A stretch of 64,000 nucleotides of DNA from assembly GCA_019739225.1 (NCBI GenBank), contig JAHHDT010000005.1, positions 496,001 through 560,000 of the forward strand, in the 5' to 3' direction. The position numbers and the translations under genes were made by a program. The notes under the pieces were generated by a model, which ran no database searches, was not told the DNA's origin, and was given only the letters and a program-made list of their open reading frames with translations. Source of the DNA: Aquamicrobium sp. (GTDB lineage Bacteria > Pseudomonadota > Alphaproteobacteria > Rhizobiales > Rhizobiaceae). This document shows, piece by piece, positions 57,711 to 64,000 of the stretch (positions are counted from its first letter, which is position 1; every line of letters starts with the position of its first letter).

Positions 57711-58211
57711 ATGCCGATCATCTCTCCGATTCTCGTCAATCCCCTGGCCGACGGACGCCAGTCCGAGCGCGCGATGGTGGTGCGTCGCGGCGTCCAGCGC
57801 CTGCTCATGGAAATGGGCGCCTCCGTGATCCCCGAAATATCGCTGGCCTCCGGTCGTCGCGCCGATCTCGTTGCGCTCACGCGCAAGGGCGACATCTGGA
57901 TCATCGAGATCAAGTCCTCGATCGAGGATTTCCGCGTCGACCGAAAATGGCCGGAATACAGGCTCCATTCCGACCGCTTCTTTTTCGCCACGCACCCTGA
58001 AGTGCCGGCCGGGATTTTTCCGGACGAGTGCGGCTTCATCCTGTCCGACGGCTACGGCGCGGAGATCCTGCGCGATGCGCCGGAGCATCGGCTGCCGCCT
58101 GCGACCCGAAAGGCGCTGATGCTGCGGATCGCACGCGCCGGCGCGGCCCGGCTGACCGCTGCTGAAATCGCCGGCGTGGCCATTCCCGCGCTCGACGGCG
58201 AGAGCGAATAG
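57711..58211 (+). CDS. mmcB: MmcB-family DNA repair protein
   Basis: 166 residues. PD-(D/E)XK-like putative nuclease: RRADLVALTRKGDIWIIEIK carries the D, E and K pattern, followed by DFRVDRKWPEYRLHSDRFFF. Matches MmcB (formerly DUF2253), found in Alphaproteobacteria and linked with damage-inducible translesion synthesis. No LexA box was picked out by eye. Sits 38 bases after hmrR and converges with the modE-like gene four bases away. Confidence 0.85.
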   Translation: MPIISPILVNPLADGRQSERAMVVRRGVQRLLMEMGASVIPEISLASGRRADLVALTRKGDIWIIEIKSSIEDFRVDRKWPEYRLHSDRFFFATHPEVPAGIFPDECGFILSDGYGAEILRDAPEHRLPPATRKALMLRIARAGAARLTAAEIAGVAIPALDGESE

Positions 58212-58215
58212 GGAA

Positions 58216-58557
58216 TCAGTCCTCGCCGATTTCGGATTGAAGCGCGGCCATGTGCGGCTCGGCTGCGGCGAGTGCCGCCCGTTCGATGGCGCGAAAACGG
58301 CTGACGAGTGCGAGGCCGGTCGGGGTCAGTTGCGCGCCGCCACCCCGCTGGCCGCCTTTCTGCGTGTCGAGCACCGGCTTGCCGAAGAGCTGGTTCATCT
58401 CCTCCACGAGGTCCCAGGCATGCTTGTAGGACATGTTCATCTGCCGGGCGCCGGCCGAGATCGAGCCGAAGGATGCGATATGCTCCAGGAGTTCGATCTT
58501 GCCCGGCCCGATGCGACCTTCAGGATCCAGATTGATGCGCAGGCTGAGCGACGGCAC
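58216..58557 (-). CDS. ModE-like winged helix-turn-helix regulator (N-terminal domain only)
   Basis: 113 residues from GTG 58557, with AAAGGA five bases upstream. Winged HTH similar to the N-terminal domain of molybdate regulator ModE: IELLEHIASFGSISAGARQM, MSYKHAWDLVEEMN, GGQRGGGAQLTPTG. The molybdate-binding TOBE domains of full ModE are missing, so the effector is unknown. Follows the lysE-like gene by 20 bases, which hints at a regulator of that run. Confidence 0.85.
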   Translation of the reverse strand: MPSLSLRINLDPEGRIGPGKIELLEHIASFGSISAGARQMNMSYKHAWDLVEEMNQLFGKPVLDTQKGGQRGGGAQLTPTGLALVSRFRAIERAALAAAEPHMAALQSEIGED

Positions 58558-58577
58558 GTCTTTCCTTTCCGGCGGTC

Positions 58578-59192
58578 CTATTTCGCCCGCGAGAAAGCGA
58601 GCCAGAGCCCGCCGCCGATCAGCATTCCGCCGCTGACGCGGGTAATGGTTCTGACGACGCGCTCGGAAAGCGCGCGGCCGATCCGGCCGGAAGCGAGCGC
58701 ATAGGCGCCGTCGCAAAGGGCGGCGAGCGAAAGCGCGGTGACGCCGAGTATCGCGATCTGCATCGCGTGGTCGGCCGCCGGATCGATGAACTGCGGCAGC
58801 AGCGCGCCGAAGAACAGAAGCTGCTTGGGATTGCCGAGGCAGACCAGCAGACCCTGCATGAAAAAGCCGCCCCGCGGCTTGCGCGCCGCTGGTGCATTGT
58901 CGACGCGGCCGCCGGCGCGGATCATTTGCCATCCGACCCAGATCAGATAGGCCGCGCCCAGCAACTTGATCCATTCGAACCAGTGACCGGCGGTCTCGAC
59001 CACCGATGTCAGCCCGAAACCCGCGATCGCCAGCATCAGCGCCAGCCCCGTCTGCGTTCCGGCGACGTTGAGCAGCCCCGCCCTGGTGCCGTGGCGCATG
59101 CCGTTGGCGACGATGAGCGTGTTGGTCGGGCCGGGCACGATGATCGCGACCAGGCAGACGGCGAGATAGGCGAAATAGGCTTCAGGGTTCAT
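58578..59192 (-). CDS. LysE/RhtB-family amino acid exporter
   Basis: 204 residues from ATG 59192, with CCGGAGGACG upstream. Six membrane helices; the family opening YLAVCLVAIIVPGPTNTLIVA and GMRHGTRAGLLNVAGTQTG are clear. It exports amino acids or their derivatives from the cytoplasm; which one is unknown. Between rbsK and the modE-like regulator on the same strand. Confidence 0.9.
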   Translation of the reverse strand: MNPEAYFAYLAVCLVAIIVPGPTNTLIVANGMRHGTRAGLLNVAGTQTGLALMLAIAGFGLTSVVETAGHWFEWIKLLGAAYLIWVGWQMIRAGGRVDNAPAARKPRGGFFMQGLLVCLGNPKQLLFFGALLPQFIDPAADHAMQIAILGVTALSLAALCDGAYALASGRIGRALSERVVRTITRVSGGMLIGGGLWLAFSRAK

Positions 59193-59237
59193 GGACGTCC
59201 TCCGGAGGGCGCAAGCTTGCACGAGTCCGGATGCGGT

Positions 59238-60140
59238 TCAATTCGCTTTCAGCGCCTCGTCGATCTCGGCGGCGAAGGGTATGGCCGGCTGTGCGCCCGG
59301 TTTCAGGCAGGCAAGCGAGCCGGCGACCGCCGCGCGCCGCAGCGCTTCTTCAAGGGCAAGTCTTTGCTCGAGGCTGGCAGCCAGATAGCCGCAGAAGGTG
59401 TCGCCTGCGCCTACCGTGTCGATCGGCGTGATAGCAAGGCCGCGCGCGCGAACAACGCCGTCCGGCGTGGCGGCCATGACGCCTTCCGCACCCAGCGTGA
59501 CGACAACGATGCGGCCGGTGCGTGCGCAGAAATCGCGCATCCTGGCTTCGCGGTCGTCGCCCGCGAGGCCAAGTGCGTCCGCGTAGAGGTCGAATTCGGT
59601 TTCGTTGGCGACCACATAGTCCGCTTCGGCGAGCAGCCCACTGGCCTCGGCGCGGAAGGGCGCGGTGTTGAGCATCGACGGTGCGCCGGCCAGTCGTGCC
59701 GCGGCAAGTGCCGCTTCGACTGCATCGAGCGGGATTTCGAGCTGCATCATCAGGAAATCGTCGGCCGACAGTTTCGCCGTCGCCACATCGGCAGGCGAAA
59801 CCGTACCGTTGCCGCCGGGAACGATCGCGATCACGTTCTCGCCCGCGGCTTCGACCAGGATCACGGCAATGCCCGTGGCAGTTTCGGCCCGGCGCATCTG
59901 GGACAGGTCGACGCCTCCCTCCTGCAGCAGCGCCAACGCCTGGTCCGCAAAGGCGTCCTGACCGACCGCGCCGACCATCCGCACATCCGCACCGGCGCGC
60001 CGCGCTGCAAGCGCCTGATTGGCGCCCTTGCCGCCAGGCGCCGTGGAGAAGCCGTCGCCCGGCACCGTTTCGCCCGGCCGGGGCAGGCGATCGACGGTGG
60101 CGATCAGGTCAAGATTGGCGGAGCCGATGACGGTTATCAC
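59238..60140 (-). CDS. rbsK: Ribokinase
   Basis: 300 residues from GTG 60140 (MITVIGSANLDLIATVDRLP). PfkB family: substrate motif GGKGANQA at about 36-43, catalytic base D247 in VGAGDTFCGYL. It phosphorylates ribose at O-5, feeding nucleoside/ribose salvage; other pentoses are possible. Its Shine-Dalgarno GGGAGG lies inside the 3' arm of a terminator-like stem (60142-60175), an odd arrangement. No ribose ABC transporter is adjacent. Confidence 0.92.
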   Translation of the reverse strand: MITVIGSANLDLIATVDRLPRPGETVPGDGFSTAPGGKGANQALAARRAGADVRMVGAVGQDAFADQALALLQEGGVDLSQMRRAETATGIAVILVEAAGENVIAIVPGGNGTVSPADVATAKLSADDFLMMQLEIPLDAVEAALAAARLAGAPSMLNTAPFRAEASGLLAEADYVVANETEFDLYADALGLAGDDREARMRDFCARTGRIVVVTLGAEGVMAATPDGVVRARGLAITPIDTVGAGDTFCGYLAASLEQRLALEEALRRAAVAGSLACLKPGAQPAIPFAAEIDEALKAN

Positions 60141-60141
60141 G

Positions 60142-60175
60142 AAAAAGCCTCCCTGGATGGTGTCCGGGAGGCTTT
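60142..60175 (-). terminator. Terminator-like stem containing the rbsK ribosome-binding site
   Basis: On the minus strand a 10-bp stem AAAGCCTCCC / GGGAGGCTTT (12-nt loop) is followed by TT, giving a run of five T's with the stem end, then CGTG with the rbsK GTG. It lies 31 bases after the ada-like stop. It can end the upstream transcript, and when read through it would bury the GGGAGG of rbsK. Confidence 0.7.
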
Positions 60176-60205
60176 AGCCGATTTGCAGGCGTGGAGTAAG
60201 ACCGG

Positions 60206-61084
60206 TCAGCTTGCGACCTGTCCAGCTTCCCAGCCGAGAATGGCGCGCTTGCGTGTCAGGCCCCAGTGGTAGCCGGTGAGGGCGCCTGACTTGCCCAGCG
60301 CCCGATGGCAGGGCACCACGAAGGAAACCGGATTGGCCCCAACGGCCGCGCCAACCGCCCGGCTGGCAGTCGGATTGCCGATCTCGGCCGCGATCGACGA
60401 ATAGGTGCGCGCGCGGTTCATCGGGATCTTGAGCAGCGCTTCCCACACGCGGACCTGGAAGTCGGTTCCGATCAACACCACGCGCAACGGCTCGTCCGCC
60501 CGCCAGCGCGACGGTTCGAAGACGCGCCCGGCATAAGGCGTCGTTGCCGAAAGGTCCTCGACATAGGACGCGTTCGGCCAGCGGCTCGACATATCCTCGA
60601 AGGCCGCTCGCTCGCCACCCTGATCGCAGAAGGCAAGGCCGGCAAGCCCCCGATCGGTGACCATGACGAGCGCGATGCCGAACGGCGACAGGTGATAGCC
60701 GTAGCGGATGGTCAGGCCCTTGCCGCGGCTCTTGTAGTCGCCGGGCGACATCGCCTCATGAGTGACGAAGAGGTCATGCAGCCGGCCCGGTCCTGACATG
60801 CCAACCTCGAAGGCGGTGTCGAGAAGCGGCATGCCCTGGTCGAGCAGCCGTCGGGCGTGGTCGAGCGTGACGGCCTGCAGGAAGCCTTTAGGCGAAAGCC
60901 CGGCCCAGCGAGTGAACAGCTTCTGCAGCCCGGTCGGCGTATCGCCGACATCCGCCGCAAGCTCTTCCAGCGACGGCTGGTCGCGATAGTCGAGGCTGAT
61001 CTTCTCGATCGCGCGCCTAACGACCTCGTAGTCGTTGCCGACCGGCGTCACGTCGCGTTGCAGGATGGCGGTCTGTGCGTTCAT
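60206..61084 (-). CDS. Ada-like fusion: AraC helix-turn-helix plus O6-methylguanine-DNA methyltransferase
   Basis: 292 residues from ATG 61084 (MNAQTAIL), AAGGAG nine bases upstream. An AraC-type HTH (about 22-105) is fused to a methyltransferase domain with the acceptor C259 in VVPCHRALGKSGALTG and the RAVGAAVGANP motif before it. The N-terminal zinc/methylphosphotriester domain of E. coli Ada is missing, so it repairs O6-alkylguanine but cannot be switched on in the classical way. Follows the DUF2244 gene by 63 bases. Confidence 0.9.
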   Translation of the reverse strand: MNAQTAILQRDVTPVGNDYEVVRRAIEKISLDYRDQPSLEELAADVGDTPTGLQKLFTRWAGLSPKGFLQAVTLDHARRLLDQGMPLLDTAFEVGMSGPGRLHDLFVTHEAMSPGDYKSRGKGLTIRYGYHLSPFGIALVMVTDRGLAGLAFCDQGGERAAFEDMSSRWPNASYVEDLSATTPYAGRVFEPSRWRADEPLRVVLIGTDFQVRVWEALLKIPMNRARTYSSIAAEIGNPTASRAVGAAVGANPVSFVVPCHRALGKSGALTGYHWGLTRKRAILGWEAGQVAS

Positions 61085-61147
61085 GGCAAAATCTCCTTGA
61101 ACGCCACTATCGTTTTGCGCGGTCGTCTTCGCCACCCGATTCCTGCC

Positions 61148-61633
61148 TTATCCGGCCTTGGCCGTGGCGAGTGCGCGGCCGAAGGCGGTTGCGAAACTCT
61201 CGCGGTCGTCGGGGTTGAGGAACGAGCCGATTCCGACCCGCTTTCCTTCGCCTTCGACGGCCATGTCGGTGATGCCGATCTCGGCGTGGCGCGCGACGCG
61301 GAACCGTGCCCAGAAAGGGTTGAAGTGATGCGCCTCGGTGTGACCTGACGGCGCGATCTTGCGAATGTCGAGCGCGCTGCGTGACACCGACACCTCCTCA
61401 CGCACCCGCGCGGCGCGGTAGTTCAGCCGGAAGGCGACGTAGATCGCCACCATATCGAGCCCGAAGAAGCCGAAGACCGGCCATGCGCCTATCGACATGA
61501 AGAACAGGCCGGTGCCGAGCCAGATCACGCCGAGCACGCTCATCAGCACGATGAAACCCGTCCGCCCCAACGAGCGGTAGGGGGTCAGCAGCGCGCGGAA
61601 AATCGGCTCGTCTGCGGCTTTCGTTTCGTCCAT
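61148..61633 (-). CDS. DUF2244 membrane protein
   Basis: 161 residues from ATG 61633 (MDETKAADEPIFRALLTPYR). Two membrane helices (about 25-66), then a soluble part with RSALDIRKIAPSGH and NPFWARFRV, as in DUF2244, an alphaproteobacterial family with no known function. Divergent from nth, with 21 bases between the starts. The frame extends to 61813 but would overlap nth. Confidence 0.84.
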   Translation of the reverse strand: MDETKAADEPIFRALLTPYRSLGRTGFIVLMSVLGVIWLGTGLFFMSIGAWPVFGFFGLDMVAIYVAFRLNYRAARVREEVSVSRSALDIRKIAPSGHTEAHHFNPFWARFRVARHAEIGITDMAVEGEGKRVGIGSFLNPDDRESFATAFGRALATAKAG

Positions 61634-61654
61634 GGCAGGGAGTATAGAGTGCCC

Positions 61655-62422
61655 ATGGAAAAGCCCAAGAGCAAAAAGGCGGCCGCGGCGTCGCAGCCCA
61701 AGCGGTCCGCTGCAAACCGTCGCCGCCGTACCCTCTACACGCCGCAGGAGATCGACGAGATTTTCCGTCGTTTTTCGGTGCAGCGGGCCGAACCGAAGGG
61801 CGAGCTCGAGCACGTCAATGCGTTCACGCTGCTGGTGGCGGTGGTGCTTTCGGCGCAGGCGACGGATGCCGGCGTCAACCGCGCCACGAGGGCGCTGTTC
61901 GCTGTCGCCGACACGCCCGAAAAGATGCTTGCGCTGGGCGAGGAGGCGGTCGGCGGATACATCCGCACCATCGGGCTCTGGCGCAACAAGGCCCGCAACG
62001 TCATCGCGCTATCGCAGGCGCTGATCCGCGATTTCGGCGGCGAGGTGCCACAGACTCGCGAGGAACTGGTGACGTTGCCCGGCGTCGGCCGCAAGACCGC
62101 GAATGTGGTGCTCAACATGTCCTTCGGCCAGCCGACCATGGCGGTCGACACCCACATATTGCGGATCGGCAACCGCATCGGCCTTGCGCCGGGCAAGACG
62201 CCCGAGCAGGTGGAAGACACGCTCGTGCGTATCATCCCCGACAAATACATGCGCCATGCGCATCACTGGCTGATCCTGCACGGCCGCTACGTCTGCAAGG
62301 CGCGCAAGCCGGATTGTCCGGCCTGCGTCATCGCCGACATCTGCAAATCGCCGGAAAAGACCACTTCCACCCCTGCGCCACTGGTGCCGATCGGCGATCC
62401 TGAGCCTTTGGCGGCTCAGTAG
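61655..62422 (+). CDS. nth: Endonuclease III (DNA glycosylase/AP lyase)
   Basis: 255 residues from ATG 61655. A basic N-terminal tail (KPKSKKAAAASQPKR) precedes the HhH-GPD fold. The helix-hairpin-helix LPGVGRKTANVVL carries the catalytic lysine, VDTHILRI the aspartate. The [4Fe-4S] cluster motif C-x6-C-x2-C-x5-C lies in CKARKPDCPACVIADIC. It removes oxidised pyrimidines. Its last seven bases overlap the convergent DUF2214 gene. Confidence 0.95.
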   Translation: MEKPKSKKAAAASQPKRSAANRRRRTLYTPQEIDEIFRRFSVQRAEPKGELEHVNAFTLLVAVVLSAQATDAGVNRATRALFAVADTPEKMLALGEEAVGGYIRTIGLWRNKARNVIALSQALIRDFGGEVPQTREELVTLPGVGRKTANVVLNMSFGQPTMAVDTHILRIGNRIGLAPGKTPEQVEDTLVRIIPDKYMRHAHHWLILHGRYVCKARKPDCPACVIADICKSPEKTTSTPAPLVPIGDPEPLAAQ

Positions 62423-62865
62423 CCGATACCGCGCGCCAGCATCGCGGCCAGGATGGGGATCAACAGCAGGACCAGCCCTTCGCGGCCGAGCCACGTTCTA
62501 ACCGCGCCGACCTCGTCGTCCGGCACGATGTAGCTTGCGTCGGCCCTGGCAGCGCCGAGCCAGCGGCGGAAGCGAAGCGTCGGCGGGACCGACAGCAGGC
62601 CGACCAGCAGAAAGGCGCCGACCTTGGCCCAGAAGACCCAGTAGGTGCTGTAGTATTCCCATCCCTTGAGGCCGAAGATGGCCCGCGCGAAACCGACGAT
62701 GATGACCGCCATCGCAAGCCCGCCATACGCGCCGTCCAGTCGCGCGAGGCGGCTGACAGTGGAGGCTTCCAGCCCCGGACGCACGAGCGTCATCTGAACC
62801 GCGAAGATGGAAAACAGGGCAAAAACGAGCAGGTGATGGAGGATGGCCAGAATGAGATCGGTCAT
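62416..62865 (-). CDS. DUF2214 membrane protein
   Basis: 149 residues from ATG 62865, with GAGGGGAC upstream. Four membrane helices: ILAILHHLLVFALFSIFAVQ, GGLAMAVIIVGFARAIFGL, VFWAKVGAFLLVGLLSVPPT and GLVLLLIPILAAMLARG. Matches DUF2214 proteins of unknown function. The H10/H11 pair in the first helix is noticeable as a possible haem or quinone site, but that is speculation. Longer in-frame extensions to 63147 are arginine-rich and rejected. Confidence 0.85.
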   Translation of the reverse strand: MTDLILAILHHLLVFALFSIFAVQMTLVRPGLEASTVSRLARLDGAYGGLAMAVIIVGFARAIFGLKGWEYYSTYWVFWAKVGAFLLVGLLSVPPTLRFRRWLGAARADASYIVPDDEVGAVRTWLGREGLVLLLIPILAAMLARGIGY

Positions 62866-63017
62866 CGGGTGAGTCCCCTCGGACAAATGTTTACAACGTA
62901 AAGATTGGATAGATACGAATCTTTCCGCTGTCAAGACGCGATGGTTGTGCAGACAGCGATGGCAGGAACGAGCGCGGGGCACCTTGCCTGCCATTCCCGC
63001 TGCGATAAATTCCGTCC

Positions 63018-63254
63018 ATGGTCCTGAACCGCCCCCTGCACCCGATGCCCGCCTTCGTGCGCGACGCGCTTGAAGAAGACGGATTGATGGCAAGCTACGA
63101 CGCGCGGCCCGCCTACCAGCGCAACGATTACATCGGGTGGATCGCAAGTCCCGCGCGCGAGCAGACGCGGCGCAAACGTCTCGACCAGATGCTGGCCGAG
63201 CTGAAGCGCGGCGATGTCTACATGAACATGAAGTGGAACGGCGGGACCGACTGA
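63018..63254 (+). CDS. Short YdeI/OmpD-associated (OmdA) family protein
   Basis: 78 residues. The pattern MPAFVRDALEEDG, AYQRNDYIGWIASPAREQTR and KRLDQMLAELKRGDVY matches the C-terminal OmdA part of YdeI-type proteins; the longer N-terminal DUF1801 domain of full YdeI is absent. Role unknown. Lies between divergent DUF2214 and convergent EI24 genes. GATAAATTCCGTCC upstream of ATG 63018 gives no strong ribosome-binding site. Confidence 0.7.
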   Translation: MVLNRPLHPMPAFVRDALEEDGLMASYDARPAYQRNDYIGWIASPAREQTRRKRLDQMLAELKRGDVYMNMKWNGGTD

Positions 63255-63258
63255 CCGG

Positions 63259-63990
63259 TCAGGAAGCGCGCGCGGCTGCAGCCGTGGACTGGCTTTCGCG
63301 CGCCGACACCAGCTTGTGCAGGTGCACCATCATCGCCGCGGCGAACAGCGGCGCGAGCAGGTTGACGACGGGTACGGACAGGACGGCGGCGATCAACAGC
63401 CCGGCGCCGAACACCGTGCCGGCGTTGCGGCGGCGCAGGGCCTTCGCATCGGCCTCACTGCGGAAGCGCATGGCCGCGAACTCGAAGAATTCCCGGCCGA
63501 GCAGATAGCCATTGACGACAAAGAACGCGATGAGATTGACGCCCGGCACCAGCAACAACAGCAGCGCCAACAAGTTACCAAGCACGACGAGTCCGAGGAA
63601 CTTGGCCGAGACGATTGCCGCGGTCATCATCGGCAGGGCCTTGCCGGACGGGTCATGCGGGTAGTCCTCGCGTTCGACGATCTCGGCGACGTCGTCGAGG
63701 AAGAAGCCGGCGATGACGGCGGTCACTGGCGCGATCAGAAGGCCGAGACCCAGCGCCAGCATGAGCCCGGCGACGAATGTCGCAGCGGCGCCGAACCAGG
63801 CCGCCCATCCCGGCAGGTCGGGCATCAGCTCCTGCAGCGTGGGTAGCGCCAGCACGTCGAACAGGCCGCCAATCGCGAACCACAGGCCGATGAGCGCAAG
63901 AATGGTGAGCCCCAGCGTCTTGAAGAAGACGGCACGGAATCCGGGCGTGAACAGGCGGCCCAAAGCCGCGGATGCTGCTTGGAGGATCAT
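63259..63990 (-). CDS. EI24/CysZ-like sulfate transporter family membrane protein
   Basis: 243 residues with about five hydrophobic helices. Matches the EI24 domain family (CysZ-like): the N-terminal AALGRLFTPGFRAVFFKTLG and the conserved PGVNLIAFFVVNGYLLGREF. CysZ imports sulfate in enterobacteria; for this branch substrate and direction are untested. Very near the right window edge but complete. Confidence 0.82.
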   Translation of the reverse strand: MILQAASAALGRLFTPGFRAVFFKTLGLTILALIGLWFAIGGLFDVLALPTLQELMPDLPGWAAWFGAAATFVAGLMLALGLGLLIAPVTAVIAGFFLDDVAEIVEREDYPHDPSGKALPMMTAAIVSAKFLGLVVLGNLLALLLLLVPGVNLIAFFVVNGYLLGREFFEFAAMRFRSEADAKALRRRNAGTVFGAGLLIAAVLSVPVVNLLAPLFAAAMMVHLHKLVSARESQSTAAAARAS

Positions 63991-64000
63991 GGGCGCACCT

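Noticed and set aside
62866-63147. N-terminal extension of the DUF2214 protein to 63147
   Set aside because: The extension is arginine/serine-rich, overlaps the OmdA-like gene, and the ATG at 62865 has a good ribosome-binding site and family-like start.

Overview
The window is a stretch of high-GC alphaproteobacterial chromosome, almost certainly Rhizobiales (Hyphomicrobiales) and most like the Mesorhizobium/Phyllobacteriaceae group. The evidence is the gene content: cyclic beta-1,2-glucan synthase NdvB with its exporter NdvA, the ActS/ActR redox pair, the ornithine-lipid acyltransferase OlsB, the lptC-lptA-lptB-rpoN-hpf-ptsN cluster, a malic enzyme with a phosphotransacetylase-like tail, MmcB, an HmrR-type copper regulator and an Irr-type iron box. 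I cannot fix the genus from the sequence. I see no rRNA, tRNA, CRISPR array, phage genes, transposase or plasmid functions. This is core chromosome, not an island.

Layout, left to right. 1-2850 (minus strand) is a branched-chain amino acid type ABC importer in the order livG, livF, livK, livH, the last cut by the window edge. An orphan chemoreceptor follows (3163-5088). 5519-18776 is a cell-envelope glucan block. It holds the giant ndvB, ndvA with a TTG start, and the glucan-modifying opgC. Between ndvA and opgC lies an iron-storage pair, bfd and bfr, behind a small membrane-protein gene. Next come helicase hrpB and the redox two-component system actS-actR, then a palindromic MITE-like repeat, a nucleoside hydrolase, and a small heat-shock protein with its DUF1150 partner.

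25441-30654 (minus strand) is the conserved ptsN/hpf/rpoN/lptB/lptA/lptC cluster. It joins LPS export, the alternative sigma factor sigma-54, ribosome hibernation and the nitrogen PTS. 30981-37561 (plus strand) carries sppA, ihfB, a LapA-domain protein, an ornithine-cyclodeaminase-like dehydrogenase, two RNA methyltransferases coupled to lspA, and an AcuI/YhdH reductase, with one VOC-fold gene on the minus strand. 37636-44380 holds a hybrid histidine kinase, olsB, an exo/endonuclease-phosphatase-fold protein and malic enzyme. mutS is divergent from malic enzyme. A DUF982 gene, a CSS/EAL phosphodiesterase, glnD, murJ, trpS, a universal stress protein and an nfuA-type Fe-S carrier follow. The right end (56417-63990) has an L,D-transpeptidase lipoprotein, hmrR, mmcB, and a minus-strand run (DUF2244, ada-like, rbsK, lysE-like, modE-like). 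It closes with nth, a DUF2214 membrane protein, a short YdeI/OmdA-like protein and an EI24/CysZ-like membrane protein.

The genes form housekeeping modules, and I found no convincing undescribed multi-gene system. The best leads are regulatory. An almost perfect Irr iron-control element lies in the promoter of the nfuA-type gene, and a weaker iron-box-like site beside a perfect inverted repeat lies upstream of the small gene-bfd-bfr run. A terminator-like stem contains the ribosome-binding site of the ribokinase gene, a strong hairpin separates livK from livH, and a palindromic repeat lies after actR. Many large ORFs opposite real genes (for example opposite ndvB, glnD and the malic enzyme) are high-GC shadows and are left out.
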